Positions 25,828 through 35,565 of a stretch of 64,000 nucleotides of DNA are shown piece after piece; position 1 is the stretch's first letter; every line of letters begins with the position of its first letter. The stretch is from Hyphomicrobiales bacterium (GTDB taxonomy: Bacteria; Pseudomonadota; Alphaproteobacteria; Rhizobiales; Rhizobiaceae), in NCBI GenBank assembly GCA_900469345.1, contig UBWZ01000015.1, positions 1-64,000 on the forward strand. The letters run 5' to 3'. The notes under the pieces were generated by a model. That model was given only the letters and a program-made list of their open reading frames with translations. It made no database searches and was not told the origin of the DNA. A program made the position numbers and the translations under genes.

Positions 25828-28800
25828 TTGCCGATATCGAAAATACTTGTCGCCAACCGTTCTGAAATCGCCATCCGAGTCTTCCGGGCTGCAAACGAGC
25901 TCGGCATCAAGACCGTGGCGATCTGGGCAGAAGAGGACAAGCTTTCGCTTCACCGCTTCAAAGCCGATGAAAGCTACCAGGTGGGCCGCGGTCCGCACCT
26001 GAGCCGCGATCTCGGTCCGATCGAGAGCTATCTGTCGATCGAGGAAGTCATCCGCGTCGCCAAGCTGTCCGGTGCGGACGCCATCCATCCGGGCTACGGC
26101 CTGCTGTCGGAAAGCCCGGAATTCGTCGAGGCCTGCAACGAGGCCGGCATCATCTTCATCGGGCCGACGGCCGATACCATGCGCCGGCTCGGCAACAAGG
26201 TGGCGGCCCGCAATTTGGCGATCTCGATCGGCGTGCCGGTCGTGCCGGCCACCGAGCCGCTGCCCGACGACATGGCGCAGGTGGCCCGGATGGCCGCCGA
26301 AGTGGGCTATCCGGTGATGCTGAAGGCCTCCTGGGGCGGCGGCGGGCGCGGCATGCGGGTGATCCGCTCGGAAGGCGAGCTGGCCAAGGAGGTGACGGAG
26401 GCCAAACGCGAGGCGATGGCCGCGTTCGGCAAGGACGAGGTCTATCTGGAAAAGCTGGTTGAGCGGGCCCGCCATGTGGAAAGCCAGATTCTCGGCGATA
26501 CGCACGGCAATGTCGTGCACCTGTTCGAGCGTGACTGCTCCATCCAGCGGCGCAACCAGAAGGTCGTCGAGCGGGCTCCCGCCCCCTACCTGTCGGAGGC
26601 GCAGCGCGCCGAACTGGCCGCCTATTCGCTGAAGATCGCCGGTGCCACGAACTATATCGGGGCCGGCACGGTCGAGTATCTGATGGATGCCGACAGCGGC
26701 AAGTTCTACTTCATCGAGGTCAATCCGCGCATCCAGGTGGAGCATACGGTGACCGAGGTCGTCACCGGCATCGACATCGTCAAGGCGCAGATCCACATCC
26801 TCGACGGCTTTGCGATCGGCACGCCAGAGTCCGGCGTGCCGGCACAGGAGAACATCCGGCTGAACGGCCACGCGCTCCAGTGCCGCATCACCACCGAAGA
26901 CCCGGAGCACAACTTCATCCCCGACTACGGCCGCATCACGGCGTATCGCTCGGCCTCCGGTTTCGGCATCCGTCTCGACGGCGGCACCGCCTACAGCGGC
27001 GCCTTCATCACCCGCTATTACGATCCGCTGCTGGTCAAGGTCACGGCCTGGGCACCGCAGCCGCTGGAGGCGATCGCCCGCATGGACCGGGCGCTGCGGG
27101 AATTTCGCATCCGCGGCGTCGCGACCAACCTGACCTTCCTCGAAGCGATCATCACGCATCAGAGTTTCCGCGACAATTCCTACACGACGCGGTTCATCGA
27201 TTCGACGCCGGAGCTGTTCGAGCAGGTCAAACGCGCCGACCGCGCCACCAAGCTGCTGACCTACGTCGCCGACGTCACGGTCAACGGCCACCCCGAGACC
27301 AAGGGCCGGCCGGAACCTTCGGCGAAGATGGCAAGGCCGGTGCTGCCCTACATCGAGGGCGCCATTCCCGACGGCACCAAGCAGAAGCTCGACGAACTCG
27401 GGCCGAAGAAGTTCGGCGCGTGGATGCGCGAGCAGAGCCGGGTGCTGATCACCGACACGACGATGCGCGACGGCCACCAGTCGCTGCTCGCCACGCGCAT
27501 GCGCACCTATGACATCGCCCGGGTGGCGGGCGTCTATGCGCGCGCGCTGCCGAACCTGCTTTCGCTCGAATGCTGGGGCGGCGCGACCTTCGACGTGTCG
27601 ATGCGGTTCCTGACGGAAGATCCCTGGGAGCGGCTGGCGCTGATCCGCGAGGGGGCGCCGAACCTCTTGCTGCAGATGCTGCTGCGCGGCGCCAACGGCG
27701 TCGGATACAAGAACTACCCCGACAACGTGGTGAAGTATTTCGTCCGTCAGGCCGCGGCCGGCGGCATCGATCTTTTCCGGGTGTTCGACTGCCTGAACTG
27801 GGTGGAGAACATGCGGGTCTCGATGGATGCGGTGCAGGAAGAGAACAGGCTCTGCGAAGCAGCGATCTGCTACACGGGCGATCTCCTCAACTCGGCCCGC
27901 CCGAAATACGACCTGAAATACTATGTGGCGCTGGCCGAAGAGCTGGAGAAAGCGGGCGCCCACATCATCGCGCTCAAGGACATGGCGGGCCTGCTGAAGC
28001 CGGCCGCGGCGCGGATCCTGTTCAAGGCGCTGCGCGAGGCGACCAGCCTGCCGATCCATTTCCACACGCACGACACGTCGGGGATCGCTGCGGCAACCGT
28101 GCTTGCCGCGATCGATGCGGGCGTCGACGCGGTGGATGCCGCCATGGACGCGCTGTCCGGCAACACGTCGCAGCCGTGCCTCGGCTCGATCGTCGAGGCG
28201 ATCTCCGGCTCGGACCGCGATCCGGGGCTCGATCCGGAATGGATCCGCCGCATATCCTTCTACTGGGAAGCCGTGCGCGGCCAGTACGCCGCCTTCGAAA
28301 GCGACCTGAAGGGGCCGGCTTCGGAAGTCTACCTGCACGAAATGCCGGGTGGCCAGTTCACCAATCTGAAGGAACAGGCTCGGTCGCTGGGGCTCGAGAC
28401 CCGCTGGCACAAGGTGGCCCAGACCTATGCCGACGTGAACCAGATGTTCGGCGACATCGTCAAGGTGACACCGTCCTCCAAGGTGGTGGGCGACATGGCG
28501 CTGATGATGGTGAGCCAGGATCTGACGGTCGAGGACGTGGAAAATCCGGCGAAGGACATCGCCTTTCCGGAATCGGTCGTCTCGATGCTGAAGGGCGATC
28601 TCGGGCAGCCGCCCGGCGGTTGGCCGCAGGCGCTGCAGAAGAAGGCGCTGAAGGGGGAGGACGCCTATACGGTGCGCCCCGGTTCGCTGCTTGCGGAGGC
28701 TGATCTGGCGGCCGAACGCAAGGAGATCGAGGAAAAGCTCGGGCGCCCGGTCAGCGATTTCGAATTCGCCTCCTATCTGATGTATCCCAAGGTCTTCACG

Positions 28801-29289
28801 GATTTCGCGCTTGCGTCGGAGACCTATGGCCCGGTCTCCGTTCTGCCGACGCATGCCTATTTCTACGGGCTGGCGGACGGCGAGGAAATGCTGGCGGATA
28901 TCGAGCGGGGCAAGACGCTTGTGATCGTCAACCAGGCGATGAGCGCGCCCGACGTGCAGGGCATGGTGACGCTGTTTTTCGAGCTCAACGGCCAGCCGCG
29001 CCGCATCAAGGTGCCCGATCGGGCGCATGGTGCCTCCGGCACGGCCGCCCGGCGCAAGGCGGAGGCGGGCAACGGCCTGCATCTCGGCGCGCCGATGCCG
29101 GGCGTCATCTCCCGCGTGTTCGTCTCCTCGGGCCAGACGGTCAAGGCGGGCGATGTGCTCCTGTCCATCGAGGCGATGAAGATGGAAACCGCGCTGCATG
29201 CGGAAAAGGACGGCGCGATTGCCGAAGTGCTGGTCAAGAACGGCGACCAGATCGACGCCAAGGACCTGCTCGTGGTCTATGGCGGCTGA
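25828..29289 (+). CDS. pyc: Pyruvate carboxylase
   Basis: Biotin-dependent anaplerotic enzyme turning pyruvate, bicarbonate and ATP into oxaloacetate; 1153 residues, the same size as rhizobial pyruvate carboxylases. I chose the TTG at 25828 since a GGGGAGG (25815-25821) sits six bases upstream and the protein then begins MPISKILVANRSEIAIRVFR, as in the family; a longer frame adds 24 unrelated residues. Domains: biotin carboxylase (1-460; GGGGRGMR ATP loop), carboxyltransferase (about 535-800; ITDTTMRDGHQS, with the carbamylated-Lys region ALKDMAGL), and biotinyl carrier domain at the C-terminus with EAMKMET, biotinylated Lys1118. Single-chain enzyme, cytoplasmic. Confidence 0.97.
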   Translation: MPISKILVANRSEIAIRVFRAANELGIKTVAIWAEEDKLSLHRFKADESYQVGRGPHLSRDLGPIESYLSIEEVIRVAKLSGADAIHPGYGLLSESPEFVEACNEAGIIFIGPTADTMRRLGNKVAARNLAISIGVPVVPATEPLPDDMAQVARMAAEVGYPVMLKASWGGGGRGMRVIRSEGELAKEVTEAKREAMAAFGKDEVYLEKLVERARHVESQILGDTHGNVVHLFERDCSIQRRNQKVVERAPAPYLSEAQRAELAAYSLKIAGATNYIGAGTVEYLMDADSGKFYFIEVNPRIQVEHTVTEVVTGIDIVKAQIHILDGFAIGTPESGVPAQENIRLNGHALQCRITTEDPEHNFIPDYGRITAYRSASGFGIRLDGGTAYSGAFITRYYDPLLVKVTAWAPQPLEAIARMDRALREFRIRGVATNLTFLEAIITHQSFRDNSYTTRFIDSTPELFEQVKRADRATKLLTYVADVTVNGHPETKGRPEPSAKMARPVLPYIEGAIPDGTKQKLDELGPKKFGAWMREQSRVLITDTTMRDGHQSLLATRMRTYDIARVAGVYARALPNLLSLECWGGATFDVSMRFLTEDPWERLALIREGAPNLLLQMLLRGANGVGYKNYPDNVVKYFVRQAAAGGIDLFRVFDCLNWVENMRVSMDAVQEENRLCEAAICYTGDLLNSARPKYDLKYYVALAEELEKAGAHIIALKDMAGLLKPAAARILFKALREATSLPIHFHTHDTSGIAAATVLAAIDAGVDAVDAAMDALSGNTSQPCLGSIVEAISGSDRDPGLDPEWIRRISFYWEAVRGQYAAFESDLKGPASEVYLHEMPGGQFTNLKEQARSLGLETRWHKVAQTYADVNQMFGDIVKVTPSSKVVGDMALMMVSQDLTVEDVENPAKDIAFPESVVSMLKGDLGQPPGGWPQALQKKALKGEDAYTVRPGSLLAEADLAAERKEIEEKLGRPVSDFEFASYLMYPKVFTDFALASETYGPVSVLPTHAYFYGLADGEEMLADIERGKTLVIVNQAMSAPDVQGMVTLFFELNGQPRRIKVPDRAHGASGTAARRKAEAGNGLHLGAPMPGVISRVFVSSGQTVKAGDVLLSIEAMKMETALHAEKDGAIAEVLVKNGDQIDAKDLLVVYGG

Positions 29290-29298
29290 CGCCGTCCG

Positions 29299-30180
29299 CT
29301 AGCCATCCTGGCCGGAAGCAGACTTCCGGCCCAGTCTTTCGCCAAACACGATGAGCAGTCCGGCGCCGCTGATCAGCACGGCGCCGGCCGTCACGTTGTG
29401 GGCGGGGATGTCGCCCCAGATCAGGTGGCCGAGCACGAAGGCCCAGACGAGCGAAGTATATTCGAACGGCGCAAGGATGGAGACCGGCGCGCGCCGCATC
29501 GCCTCGAAATAGGTGTACTGCGCCAGTCCGCCGAGACCGCCGACGGCCAGCAGCATCAGGGTTTTCGTCAGATCGATGTCACGCCATTCGAAGGCCAGCA
29601 CGAGCGCCGTCAGCAGCACGAAGAAGAAGTTGGTGATGGTCATCTGCACCAGGCTCGTCTCGTGCAGGGCGGTGCGGCGCAGCAGCACGGTGCTGAAGGC
29701 CCAGAGGCAGGCCGCCTGAAGCGCCAGATAGGCGGGCAGGGAGATGCTGAGGCCCGAAGGGTCGCTGGCGACGACCACCCCCGCAAAGCCGATCGCGACG
29801 GCGATCCAGCGCGAGGCGGGGACGTGCTCCCTGAGCATCGGGCCGGCAAGCAGGGTGGCGACGACCGGTGCAGCGAAATAGATGGTCGTCAGTTCCCCGA
29901 GCTGCAGCGATTTCGCCGCCGTATAGAAGGAAATCCACGCGGCGATGAGGAACAGGCTGCGGATTGCCATCGGCCTGACGATGTCCGATGTCGCGGCCCG
30001 GACCGCGTTTTTCCTGCCGCCGATGATCAGGCAGCAGGCGAACACCGTCACGCTGCGGAAGAACAGAACCTGCCAGACGCTGACCGACTGGACGAGAAGC
30101 TTGATCACCGCATCATGGCTGCTGAACAGGAAATAGGACAGGCTGACCAGGACGATGCCGATGCCGTGGGAATTTTTCAA
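29299..30180 (-). CDS. DMT superfamily (EamA) transporter
   Basis: Inner-membrane protein with ten predicted helices arranged as two EamA repeats, about 293 residues. It begins HGIGIVLVSLSYFLFSSHDAVIKLL and has the second repeat from AYLALQAACLWAFSTVLLRR onward. Known members export amino acids, nucleosides or other metabolites; the substrate cannot be read from sequence. The start is uncertain: I place it at TTG 30180, just before the first helix, because no ATG or GTG occurs in frame and the next TTG (30270) would add 30 residues of low-complexity, Pro-rich sequence. Its end is 9 bp from the pyc stop (convergent). Confidence 0.8.
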   Translation of the reverse strand: MKNSHGIGIVLVSLSYFLFSSHDAVIKLLVQSVSVWQVLFFRSVTVFACCLIIGGRKNAVRAATSDIVRPMAIRSLFLIAAWISFYTAAKSLQLGELTTIYFAAPVVATLLAGPMLREHVPASRWIAVAIGFAGVVVASDPSGLSISLPAYLALQAACLWAFSTVLLRRTALHETSLVQMTITNFFFVLLTALVLAFEWRDIDLTKTLMLLAVGGLGGLAQYTYFEAMRRAPVSILAPFEYTSLVWAFVLGHLIWGDIPAHNVTAGAVLISGAGLLIVFGERLGRKSASGQDG

Positions 30181-30386
30181 GGGAGCACCATCTACGACAC
30201 GAGGCCGTGATACGGGGACGGGCGGGGAGGTTGGATGATAGCTAGAGCCCTTTCTTGCCGCCGCTGTCAATCACCGCGGCCCGTGCCGCATCACAGGAAG
30301 ACACAATTTGTGAGTGCGCGGACAAAGGGATCCACTTGCAGATCTAATCGATTGAAATAGTCTCGCGGCACCATCAGGAGGATTTC

Positions 30387-31595
30387 ATGGACAGCCCGAT
30401 CTCACCCAAAACCGGCCCGGTGACCGGGTTCATTACGCGTGAACGCATCGGGGTCGCGCTGCTGTTTCTGATGAACGGCTTCATGATCGGCGCCTGGGCG
30501 CCGAAGATCCCGGAATTTGCCGCGCGTCTCGGCCTCAGCGAAAGTTCGCTCGGGCTGATGATCCTCACCTTCGGTCTCGGCTCCATCGTCATGATGCCGC
30601 TCGCCGGCAGCCAGATCGCCAGGCTCGGCTCGAGCCAGGTCTCCAAGATCGGCGCCGTGCTTCTGACGCCGACGCTGCTGATCCTCACCTTCGTCGGCAG
30701 CATCTGGTCGGCCGCGATCGCGGTCTGCCTGTTCGGCGGGCTGATCGGCGCCATGGATGTCGCCATGAACGCCAATGCGGTTGCCGTCGAAAAGCAGATG
30801 CGGCGGGCAATCATGTCGTCCTGCCATGCGTTCTGGAGCCTCGGCGGGCTGATCGGCTCCTCGACGGGCGGCTATCTGATCGAGCAGATCGGGGTCGGCG
30901 CGCATGCCGTGCTGGTCACGGTCGCCGCCGCGGTGATGGTCGCGGCAAGCTGGCCGCTGGTGCTGCGCGACGTGCCGCATCCGGAGGAGCAGGCGGCTGC
31001 GAAGAAGGCCGGCCTGCCGACCTCGCCGCTGCCGTGGCTGATCGGGATCATGGCGCTGTTTTGCATGGTGCCGGAGGGTGCGGTGCTCGACTGGGGCGCG
31101 CTCTACCTGCGCAACGAGCTTTCGGCCTCCGTCACCCTGTCCGGGTTCGGCTTTGCCGCGTTTTCGCTCGCCATGTCGATCATGCGGTTTGCCGGCGATG
31201 TCATCCGCGACCGGTTCGGCGCGGTGACGACGCTGCGTGCCTGCGCGGTCGTCGCGATGATCGGGCTGCTGGTGGCGGGCTTTGCGCCGACTGCGCCGGT
31301 GGCGATCGTCGGTTTCGCGCTGGCCGGGATCGGCATCTCCAACATCGTGCCGATCGCCTTTTCGGCGGCCGGCAACCTGCCGGGCATTGCGGCGGGTGTC
31401 GGCCTGTCGGTCGTCACCACGATGGGGTATTCGGGCATCCTCGTCGCGCCGTCGGCGGTGGGGTTCGTCGCGGAGCATACCGGCCTTGCCCGTGTCTTCA
31501 TCGGGCTGTCGGCGCTGATCATCGTGGTCCTGGCTTTGTCGTCGCTTGCCCGGCATGCCGACGGTGCCCACGAGGCCGGACCGACCGCGCACTAG
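30387..31595 (+). CDS. MFS transporter, YbjJ-like
   Basis: Twelve-helix major facilitator protein of 402 residues. The conserved loop after helix 2 is degenerate, while MNGFMIGAWAPKIPEFAARLGLSESSLGL near the N-terminus and GAMDVAMNANAVAVEK in the middle are characteristic of the YbjJ/fucose-permease-like branch. The ATG at 30387 follows AGGAGG at about 30378. Monocistronic; the gene divergent to it is the EamA transporter. Substrate unknown. The role as a sugar or metabolite permease is inferred only from family. Confidence 0.85.
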   Translation: MDSPISPKTGPVTGFITRERIGVALLFLMNGFMIGAWAPKIPEFAARLGLSESSLGLMILTFGLGSIVMMPLAGSQIARLGSSQVSKIGAVLLTPTLLILTFVGSIWSAAIAVCLFGGLIGAMDVAMNANAVAVEKQMRRAIMSSCHAFWSLGGLIGSSTGGYLIEQIGVGAHAVLVTVAAAVMVAASWPLVLRDVPHPEEQAAAKKAGLPTSPLPWLIGIMALFCMVPEGAVLDWGALYLRNELSASVTLSGFGFAAFSLAMSIMRFAGDVIRDRFGAVTTLRACAVVAMIGLLVAGFAPTAPVAIVGFALAGIGISNIVPIAFSAAGNLPGIAAGVGLSVVTTMGYSGILVAPSAVGFVAEHTGLARVFIGLSALIIVVLALSSLARHADGAHEAGPTAH

Positions 31596-31706
31596 GAGAT
31601 GGCAGAGGGTCGCAGGCGAGCGCGCGCCCGTTGACAACCGCGATCGCATACGCCACCTGATGCCTTATCCATCCGAAAACGACCCGTTCCAAAGGCGAAA
31701 AAGCCG

Positions 31707-32957
31707 ATGTCCTCACCCGTCGATTACGATCCCAAAGCCCGCCGTACCACCGTTGCCGTCGATGTCGGCGGCGTCATCGTCGGCGGCGGCGCGCCCGTCG
31801 TCGTGCAGTCCATGACAAACACCGATACGGCGGATATCGATGCCACGGTGGCGCAGGTGGCGGCCCTTTACAAGGCGGGGTCCGAGATCGTGCGCATCAC
31901 CGTCGATCGCGACGAAAGCGCGGCTGCCGTTCCGAAGATCCGCGACCGCCTGCTGCGGCTCGGCCTCGACGTGCCGCTGGTCGGCGACTTCCACTATATC
32001 GGGCACAAGCTGCTTGCCGATCATCCGGCCTGCGCCGAAGCGCTTGCGAAATATCGCATCAATCCGGGCAATGTCGGCTTCAAGGACAAGAAGGACAAGC
32101 AGTTCGGCGATATCGTCGAAATGGCGATCCGCTACGACAAGCCGGTGCGCATCGGCGTCAACTGGGGATCGCTCGACCAGGACCTGCTGACGACGCTGAT
32201 GGACCGCAATGCCGCCGAGGGTTCGCCGCTGTCGGCCCGCCAGGTGATGCACGAGGCGATCGTCCAGTCGGCGCTGATCTCGGCGGAGCTTGCCGAAAGC
32301 ATCGGCCTGCCGCGCAACCGGATCATCCTGTCGGCCAAGGTCAGCCAGGTTCAGGACCTGATTGCCGTCTATTCGATGCTGGCGGAGCGCTCCAACCACG
32401 CGCTGCATCTCGGCCTGACCGAGGCCGGCATGGGTTCCAAGGGGATCGTCGCCTCGTCGGCGGCGATGGGCTATGTGCTGCAGCACGGGATCGGCGATAC
32501 GATCCGCGTGTCGCTGACGCCGGAACCGAACGGCGACCGCACCCGCGAGGTGCAGGTGGCGCAGGAACTGCTGCAGGTGATGGGTTTCCGGCAGTTCGTG
32601 CCGGTGGTCGCGGCATGTCCCGGTTGCGGCCGGACCACGTCGACGGTGTTCCAGGAGCTTGCCCAGAACATCCAGAACGACCTGCGCAAGAACATGCCCG
32701 TCTGGCGCGACAAGTATCCGGGCGTCGAGGCGCTCAACGTGGCCGTGATGGGCTGCATCGTCAACGGACCGGGGGAAAGCAAGCACGCCGATATCGGCAT
32801 CTCGCTGCCCGGGACCGGAGAGACGCCGGCCGCTCCCGTCTTCATCGACGGCAAGAAGGCGCTGACGCTGCGCGGTCCCGACATCGCTGCCGATTTCGAG
32901 AAGCTGGTCGCCGAATACATCGAACAGCGCTTCGGGCAGCGGACGGCGGCGGAATAG
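31707..32957 (+). CDS. ispG: 4-hydroxy-3-methylbut-2-enyl-diphosphate synthase IspG
   Basis: Iron-sulfur enzyme of the MEP isoprenoid pathway, 416 residues (usual length), reducing 2-C-methylerythritol 2,4-cyclodiphosphate to HMBPP with flavodoxin or ferredoxin electrons. N-terminal TIM-barrel domain ([14 protein letters not shown]) and C-terminal 4Fe-4S domain with ACPGCGRT (two Cys) and GCIVNGPGE (third Cys). Cytoplasmic. Another isoprenoid gene, a polyprenyl diphosphate synthase, lies 1.7 kb downstream on the other strand; the reductase could be fed by the FdxA-type ferredoxin encoded further on, though that is inference. Confidence 0.97.
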   Translation: MSSPVDYDPKARRTTVAVDVGGVIVGGGAPVVVQSMTNTDTADIDATVAQVAALYKAGSEIVRITVDRDESAAAVPKIRDRLLRLGLDVPLVGDFHYIGHKLLADHPACAEALAKYRINPGNVGFKDKKDKQFGDIVEMAIRYDKPVRIGVNWGSLDQDLLTTLMDRNAAEGSPLSARQVMHEAIVQSALISAELAESIGLPRNRIILSAKVSQVQDLIAVYSMLAERSNHALHLGLTEAGMGSKGIVASSAAMGYVLQHGIGDTIRVSLTPEPNGDRTREVQVAQELLQVMGFRQFVPVVAACPGCGRTTSTVFQELAQNIQNDLRKNMPVWRDKYPGVEALNVAVMGCIVNGPGESKHADIGISLPGTGETPAAPVFIDGKKALTLRGPDIAADFEKLVAEYIEQRFGQRTAAE

Positions 32958-33123
32958 CTGCAGGACTGCGCCCCGTTATCGCAGGTGTGGCCGTCCGGCC
33001 GCAGCTGTCTTTGCTGTGCCGGCTAGGGGAAAACCCGTAGCCGCGGATGCGAAATCCGTCCTCCGTATTGCCGTAATTGATGGTAATTGAAAGCACATCA
33101 CGGACGACGGGACAGCGATTCAC

Positions 33124-33780
33124 ATGCTCAAGAAATTCACGCTCATCGCGCTTTGCGCGACCTATCTTTCTGCCTGCACGACGACCGACCCCTATACGGG
33201 CCAGCAGAAGGTTTCCAACACCGCCGGCGGTGCTGCGATCGGCGCCGGCCTCGGCGCGCTCGGCGGTCTCGTCATCGGCGGCGGCAACAAGGGCCGCAAC
33301 GCCCTGATCGGTGCCGGCATCGGCGCCCTCGCGGGCGGTGCGATCGGCAGCTACATGGACAACCAGGAAGCCGAGCTGCGCGCGCAGCTGCAGGGCACCG
33401 GCGTTTCGGTCACCCGCGCCGGCGATCGCATCATCCTCAACATGCCGTCGAACATCACCTTCGCCACCGATCAGGACCAGGTCATCCCGCCCTTCTACCG
33501 GACGCTGGATTCCGTCGCGCTCGTGCTCAACAAGTTCGGCAAGACGCTGATAGACGTCAACGGCCATACGGATTCGACCGGCAGCCTGCAGCACAACCAG
33601 GAACTGTCGGAGCGCCGCGCCGCTTCGGTTGCCAACTATCTCGGCAGTCGTGGCGTGGACCAGCGCCGCATGTCGACCATGGGCTTTGGTCCGTCGCAGC
33701 CGGTCGCCTCCAATGCGACGCCGGACGGCCGCGCCCAGAACCGCCGCGTCGAGGTCTCGATCGCACCGATTACGCAGTAG
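33124..33780 (+). CDS. OmpA-domain lipoprotein, YiaD-like
   Basis: Envelope lipoprotein of 218 residues. The signal peptide MLKKFTLIALCATYLSAC ends in the lipobox LSAC (Cys18). A glycine-zipper segment follows (about 35-75, AAIGAGLGALGGLVIGGG and a second GAGIGALAGGAIG), then an OmpA/MotB peptidoglycan-binding domain (about 100-215) with the motif VNGHTDSTGSLQHNQELSERRA and the closing RAQNRRVEVSI. It should be anchored in a membrane and bind peptidoglycan. Domain order matches YiaD. A good terminator follows. It has its own 166-bp upstream region with a repeated GTAATTGA (about 33072 and 33082). Confidence 0.9.
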   Translation: MLKKFTLIALCATYLSACTTTDPYTGQQKVSNTAGGAAIGAGLGALGGLVIGGGNKGRNALIGAGIGALAGGAIGSYMDNQEAELRAQLQGTGVSVTRAGDRIILNMPSNITFATDQDQVIPPFYRTLDSVALVLNKFGKTLIDVNGHTDSTGSLQHNQELSERRAASVANYLGSRGVDQRRMSTMGFGPSQPVASNATPDGRAQNRRVEVSIAPITQ

Positions 33781-33804
33781 GATCGACGGCGCCGGAGATT
33801 TGGG

Positions 33805-33834
33805 AAAGGGCGGTGCCGCAGGGTGCCGCCCTTT
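33805..33834 (+). terminator. Terminator after OmpA-like lipoprotein gene
   Basis: AAAGGGCGGTGCC (33805-33817) pairs with GGTGCCGCCCTTT (33822-33834), 13 positions with two G-U wobbles, GCAG loop, followed by TT. It can also serve the convergent LysE gene. Confidence 0.85.
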
Positions 33835-33861
33835 TTGCTTGGCCCTCGAACGCTTTGGAGC

Positions 33862-34503
33862 CTACAGGGCGCTGGCGATCATCCTTGCGCCCGCCCCGCC
33901 GAAGACCAGAGCCATCAGCGCGTAGAGCGGGCGACGCGCCCTCCGGTAAAGGCGCGCGGCGCCCGCCGTCGAAAACAGCAGCGCATAGGTCATGAAGACC
34001 GTGAACCCGGTCAGCAGGCAGCCGCCGACCACCAGCATGACCGAGCTTGGCGATGCCCCCGGCGGCAGACCGAGTGAGATCGTTGCGAGCCAGCCGAAAA
34101 TCGCCTTCGGATTGGTCAGGTGGATCGCGAAACCGGTGAGATAGGTGCGCCGCAGGCTCTTCTCTCCAGCCAACCGTTCCGGGTCGTTTGCGGCGGCGGA
34201 TCCGGCCAGGCCCCTCGCCGCCTTGAAGGCCAGGTAGAGCATGTAGAGCCCGCCCAGAATTTTCAGGATCTGCAGAAGCTCGCCATAGCGCGTCAGGACG
34301 GCGGCAAGACCGAGTGCGGCGGCCATGGCCCAGGTGAAGGAGCCGGTAAAGATGCCGAGCGCGATCACGATGCCGCGTTTGCGCCCCTCGTTCATCGCGG
34401 TTGCCATGATGGCCATGTTGGCGGGGCCCGGCGTGATCACCGCCACGAGGTAGAGCGTATAGGCAGCCATAAGCTGCGGAAGGTTGTCGATCAGGTCGGC
34501 CAT
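33862..34503 (-). CDS. LysE/RhtB family exporter
   Basis: Six-helix amino-acid exporter of 213 residues. The ATG at 34503 (MADLIDNLPQLMAAYTLYLVAVITPGPANMAIM) is the natural start; ITPGPANM in the first helix is the LysE-family signature, and the NPKAIFGW motif before helix 4 is also conserved. It expels amino acids or homoserine-lactone-like compounds from the cytoplasm; substrate unknown. It is convergent with the OmpA-like lipoprotein gene and shares its terminator. Confidence 0.88.
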   Translation of the reverse strand: MADLIDNLPQLMAAYTLYLVAVITPGPANMAIMATAMNEGRKRGIVIALGIFTGSFTWAMAAALGLAAVLTRYGELLQILKILGGLYMLYLAFKAARGLAGSAAANDPERLAGEKSLRRTYLTGFAIHLTNPKAIFGWLATISLGLPPGASPSSVMLVVGGCLLTGFTVFMTYALLFSTAGAARLYRRARRPLYALMALVFGGAGARMIASAL

Positions 34504-34600
34504 GGCGGTATCCGGTGTTGTTGCCGGCCATCCTAGCGCGCCTGGGGGCGACAATCACGCCACGAGTTTTGATGCAAGCCGTCGTGCCGTTGATGGGTCG

Positions 34601-35515
34601 TCAGCTGCTGCGGCCTGCCACGAAGCGGGCTGCCTCGCGCAGCACGGCCGCCTTTTCCCCGTAGGGCGCCAGAAGGTCCAGTGCTTCGGCCGTGAGGGCC
34701 TCCAGGCGGGCTTCCGCCCATGCCACCCCATGGAGGGCTACCAGAGTGCCCTTGCCGCGTCCGGCATCCTTGCCGGCCGCCTTGCCAAGCGTCGCCGTAT
34801 CGGAGGTCACGTCCAGAAGATCGTCGGCCAGCTGGAAGGCGAGCCCGATGGTGCGCCCGAACGCCTGCAGGCGCTGGCGGTCCTCAGCTGCCGATCCGGC
34901 GATGATGGCGCCCGCTTCGCAGGCAAAGCGCAGCAGGGCGCCGGTCTTCATCGCCTGCAGGGTCATGATGCCGGCCTCGTCCGGTGCCTGCCGTTCGGCC
35001 GCGAGATCGAGCGCCTGGCCGCCGGCCATGCCGCCCGGACCGGCCGCCCGGGCGAGGGCGAGGACGAGCTCGGTCTTGGCGCCGGGATCGAGGTCCGTCT
35101 GCGGGGCGGCAATGATGTCGAAGGCGTAGGTCAGCAGGCTGTCGCCCGCGAGAATTGCGGTCGCCTCGTCGAAGGCCTTGTGCACGGTCGGCTGGCCGCG
35201 GCGCAGATCGTCGTCGTCCATGGCCGGCAGGTCGTCATGGATGAGGGAGTAGCAGTGCAGGCATTCGAGCGCCGTGCCGACCCGCAGCGCCGCCGTGGCG
35301 GGGCCGCCCAGAAGCAGGGCGCTCTCGACGACCAGGAATGGCCGCAGCCGCTTGCCGCCGTTCAGCGAACCGTGCCGCATGGCCGCCATCAGCGGCCGTG
35401 GCCGGGCGATCTCGCCGGGCAGGGCCGTGTCCGACAGAAGCGACGACAGAAGGGCTTCCACATCGGAAGCAATGCTCTTGAGGCGGGTTTCGAAGGCGGC
35501 GGGAGCGAGGGTCAT
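34601..35515 (-). CDS. ispA: Short-chain polyprenyl diphosphate synthase (farnesyl/geranylgeranyl)
   Basis: Trans-prenyltransferase of 304 residues that condenses IPP with allylic diphosphates. The first aspartate-rich motif lies in SLIHDDLPAMDDDDLRRG and the second in AFQLADDLLDVTSD; the RRG and GGKRLRPFL motifs are also present. This matches IspA (farnesyl diphosphate synthase), although the product chain length (C15 or C20) depends on residues before the first motif (CLHCYSLIHDD) and I would not decide it from sequence. The start at 35515 is 50 bp from divergent mtgA. Upstream isoprenoid precursor enzyme IspG is encoded nearby. Confidence 0.9.
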   Translation of the reverse strand: MTLAPAAFETRLKSIASDVEALLSSLLSDTALPGEIARPRPLMAAMRHGSLNGGKRLRPFLVVESALLLGGPATAALRVGTALECLHCYSLIHDDLPAMDDDDLRRGQPTVHKAFDEATAILAGDSLLTYAFDIIAAPQTDLDPGAKTELVLALARAAGPGGMAGGQALDLAAERQAPDEAGIMTLQAMKTGALLRFACEAGAIIAGSAAEDRQRLQAFGRTIGLAFQLADDLLDVTSDTATLGKAAGKDAGRGKGTLVALHGVAWAEARLEALTAEALDLLAPYGEKAAVLREAARFVAGRSS

Positions 35516-35565
35516 GGTCGGTGTTAAGCATGGCGGCGCGGGAGTGGCAACGGTGATTTACCAGC

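Noticed and set aside
25717..29199. An 1160-codon minus-strand frame opposite pyc
   Set aside because: Antisense of pyruvate carboxylase with composition typical of shadow frames and no domain.
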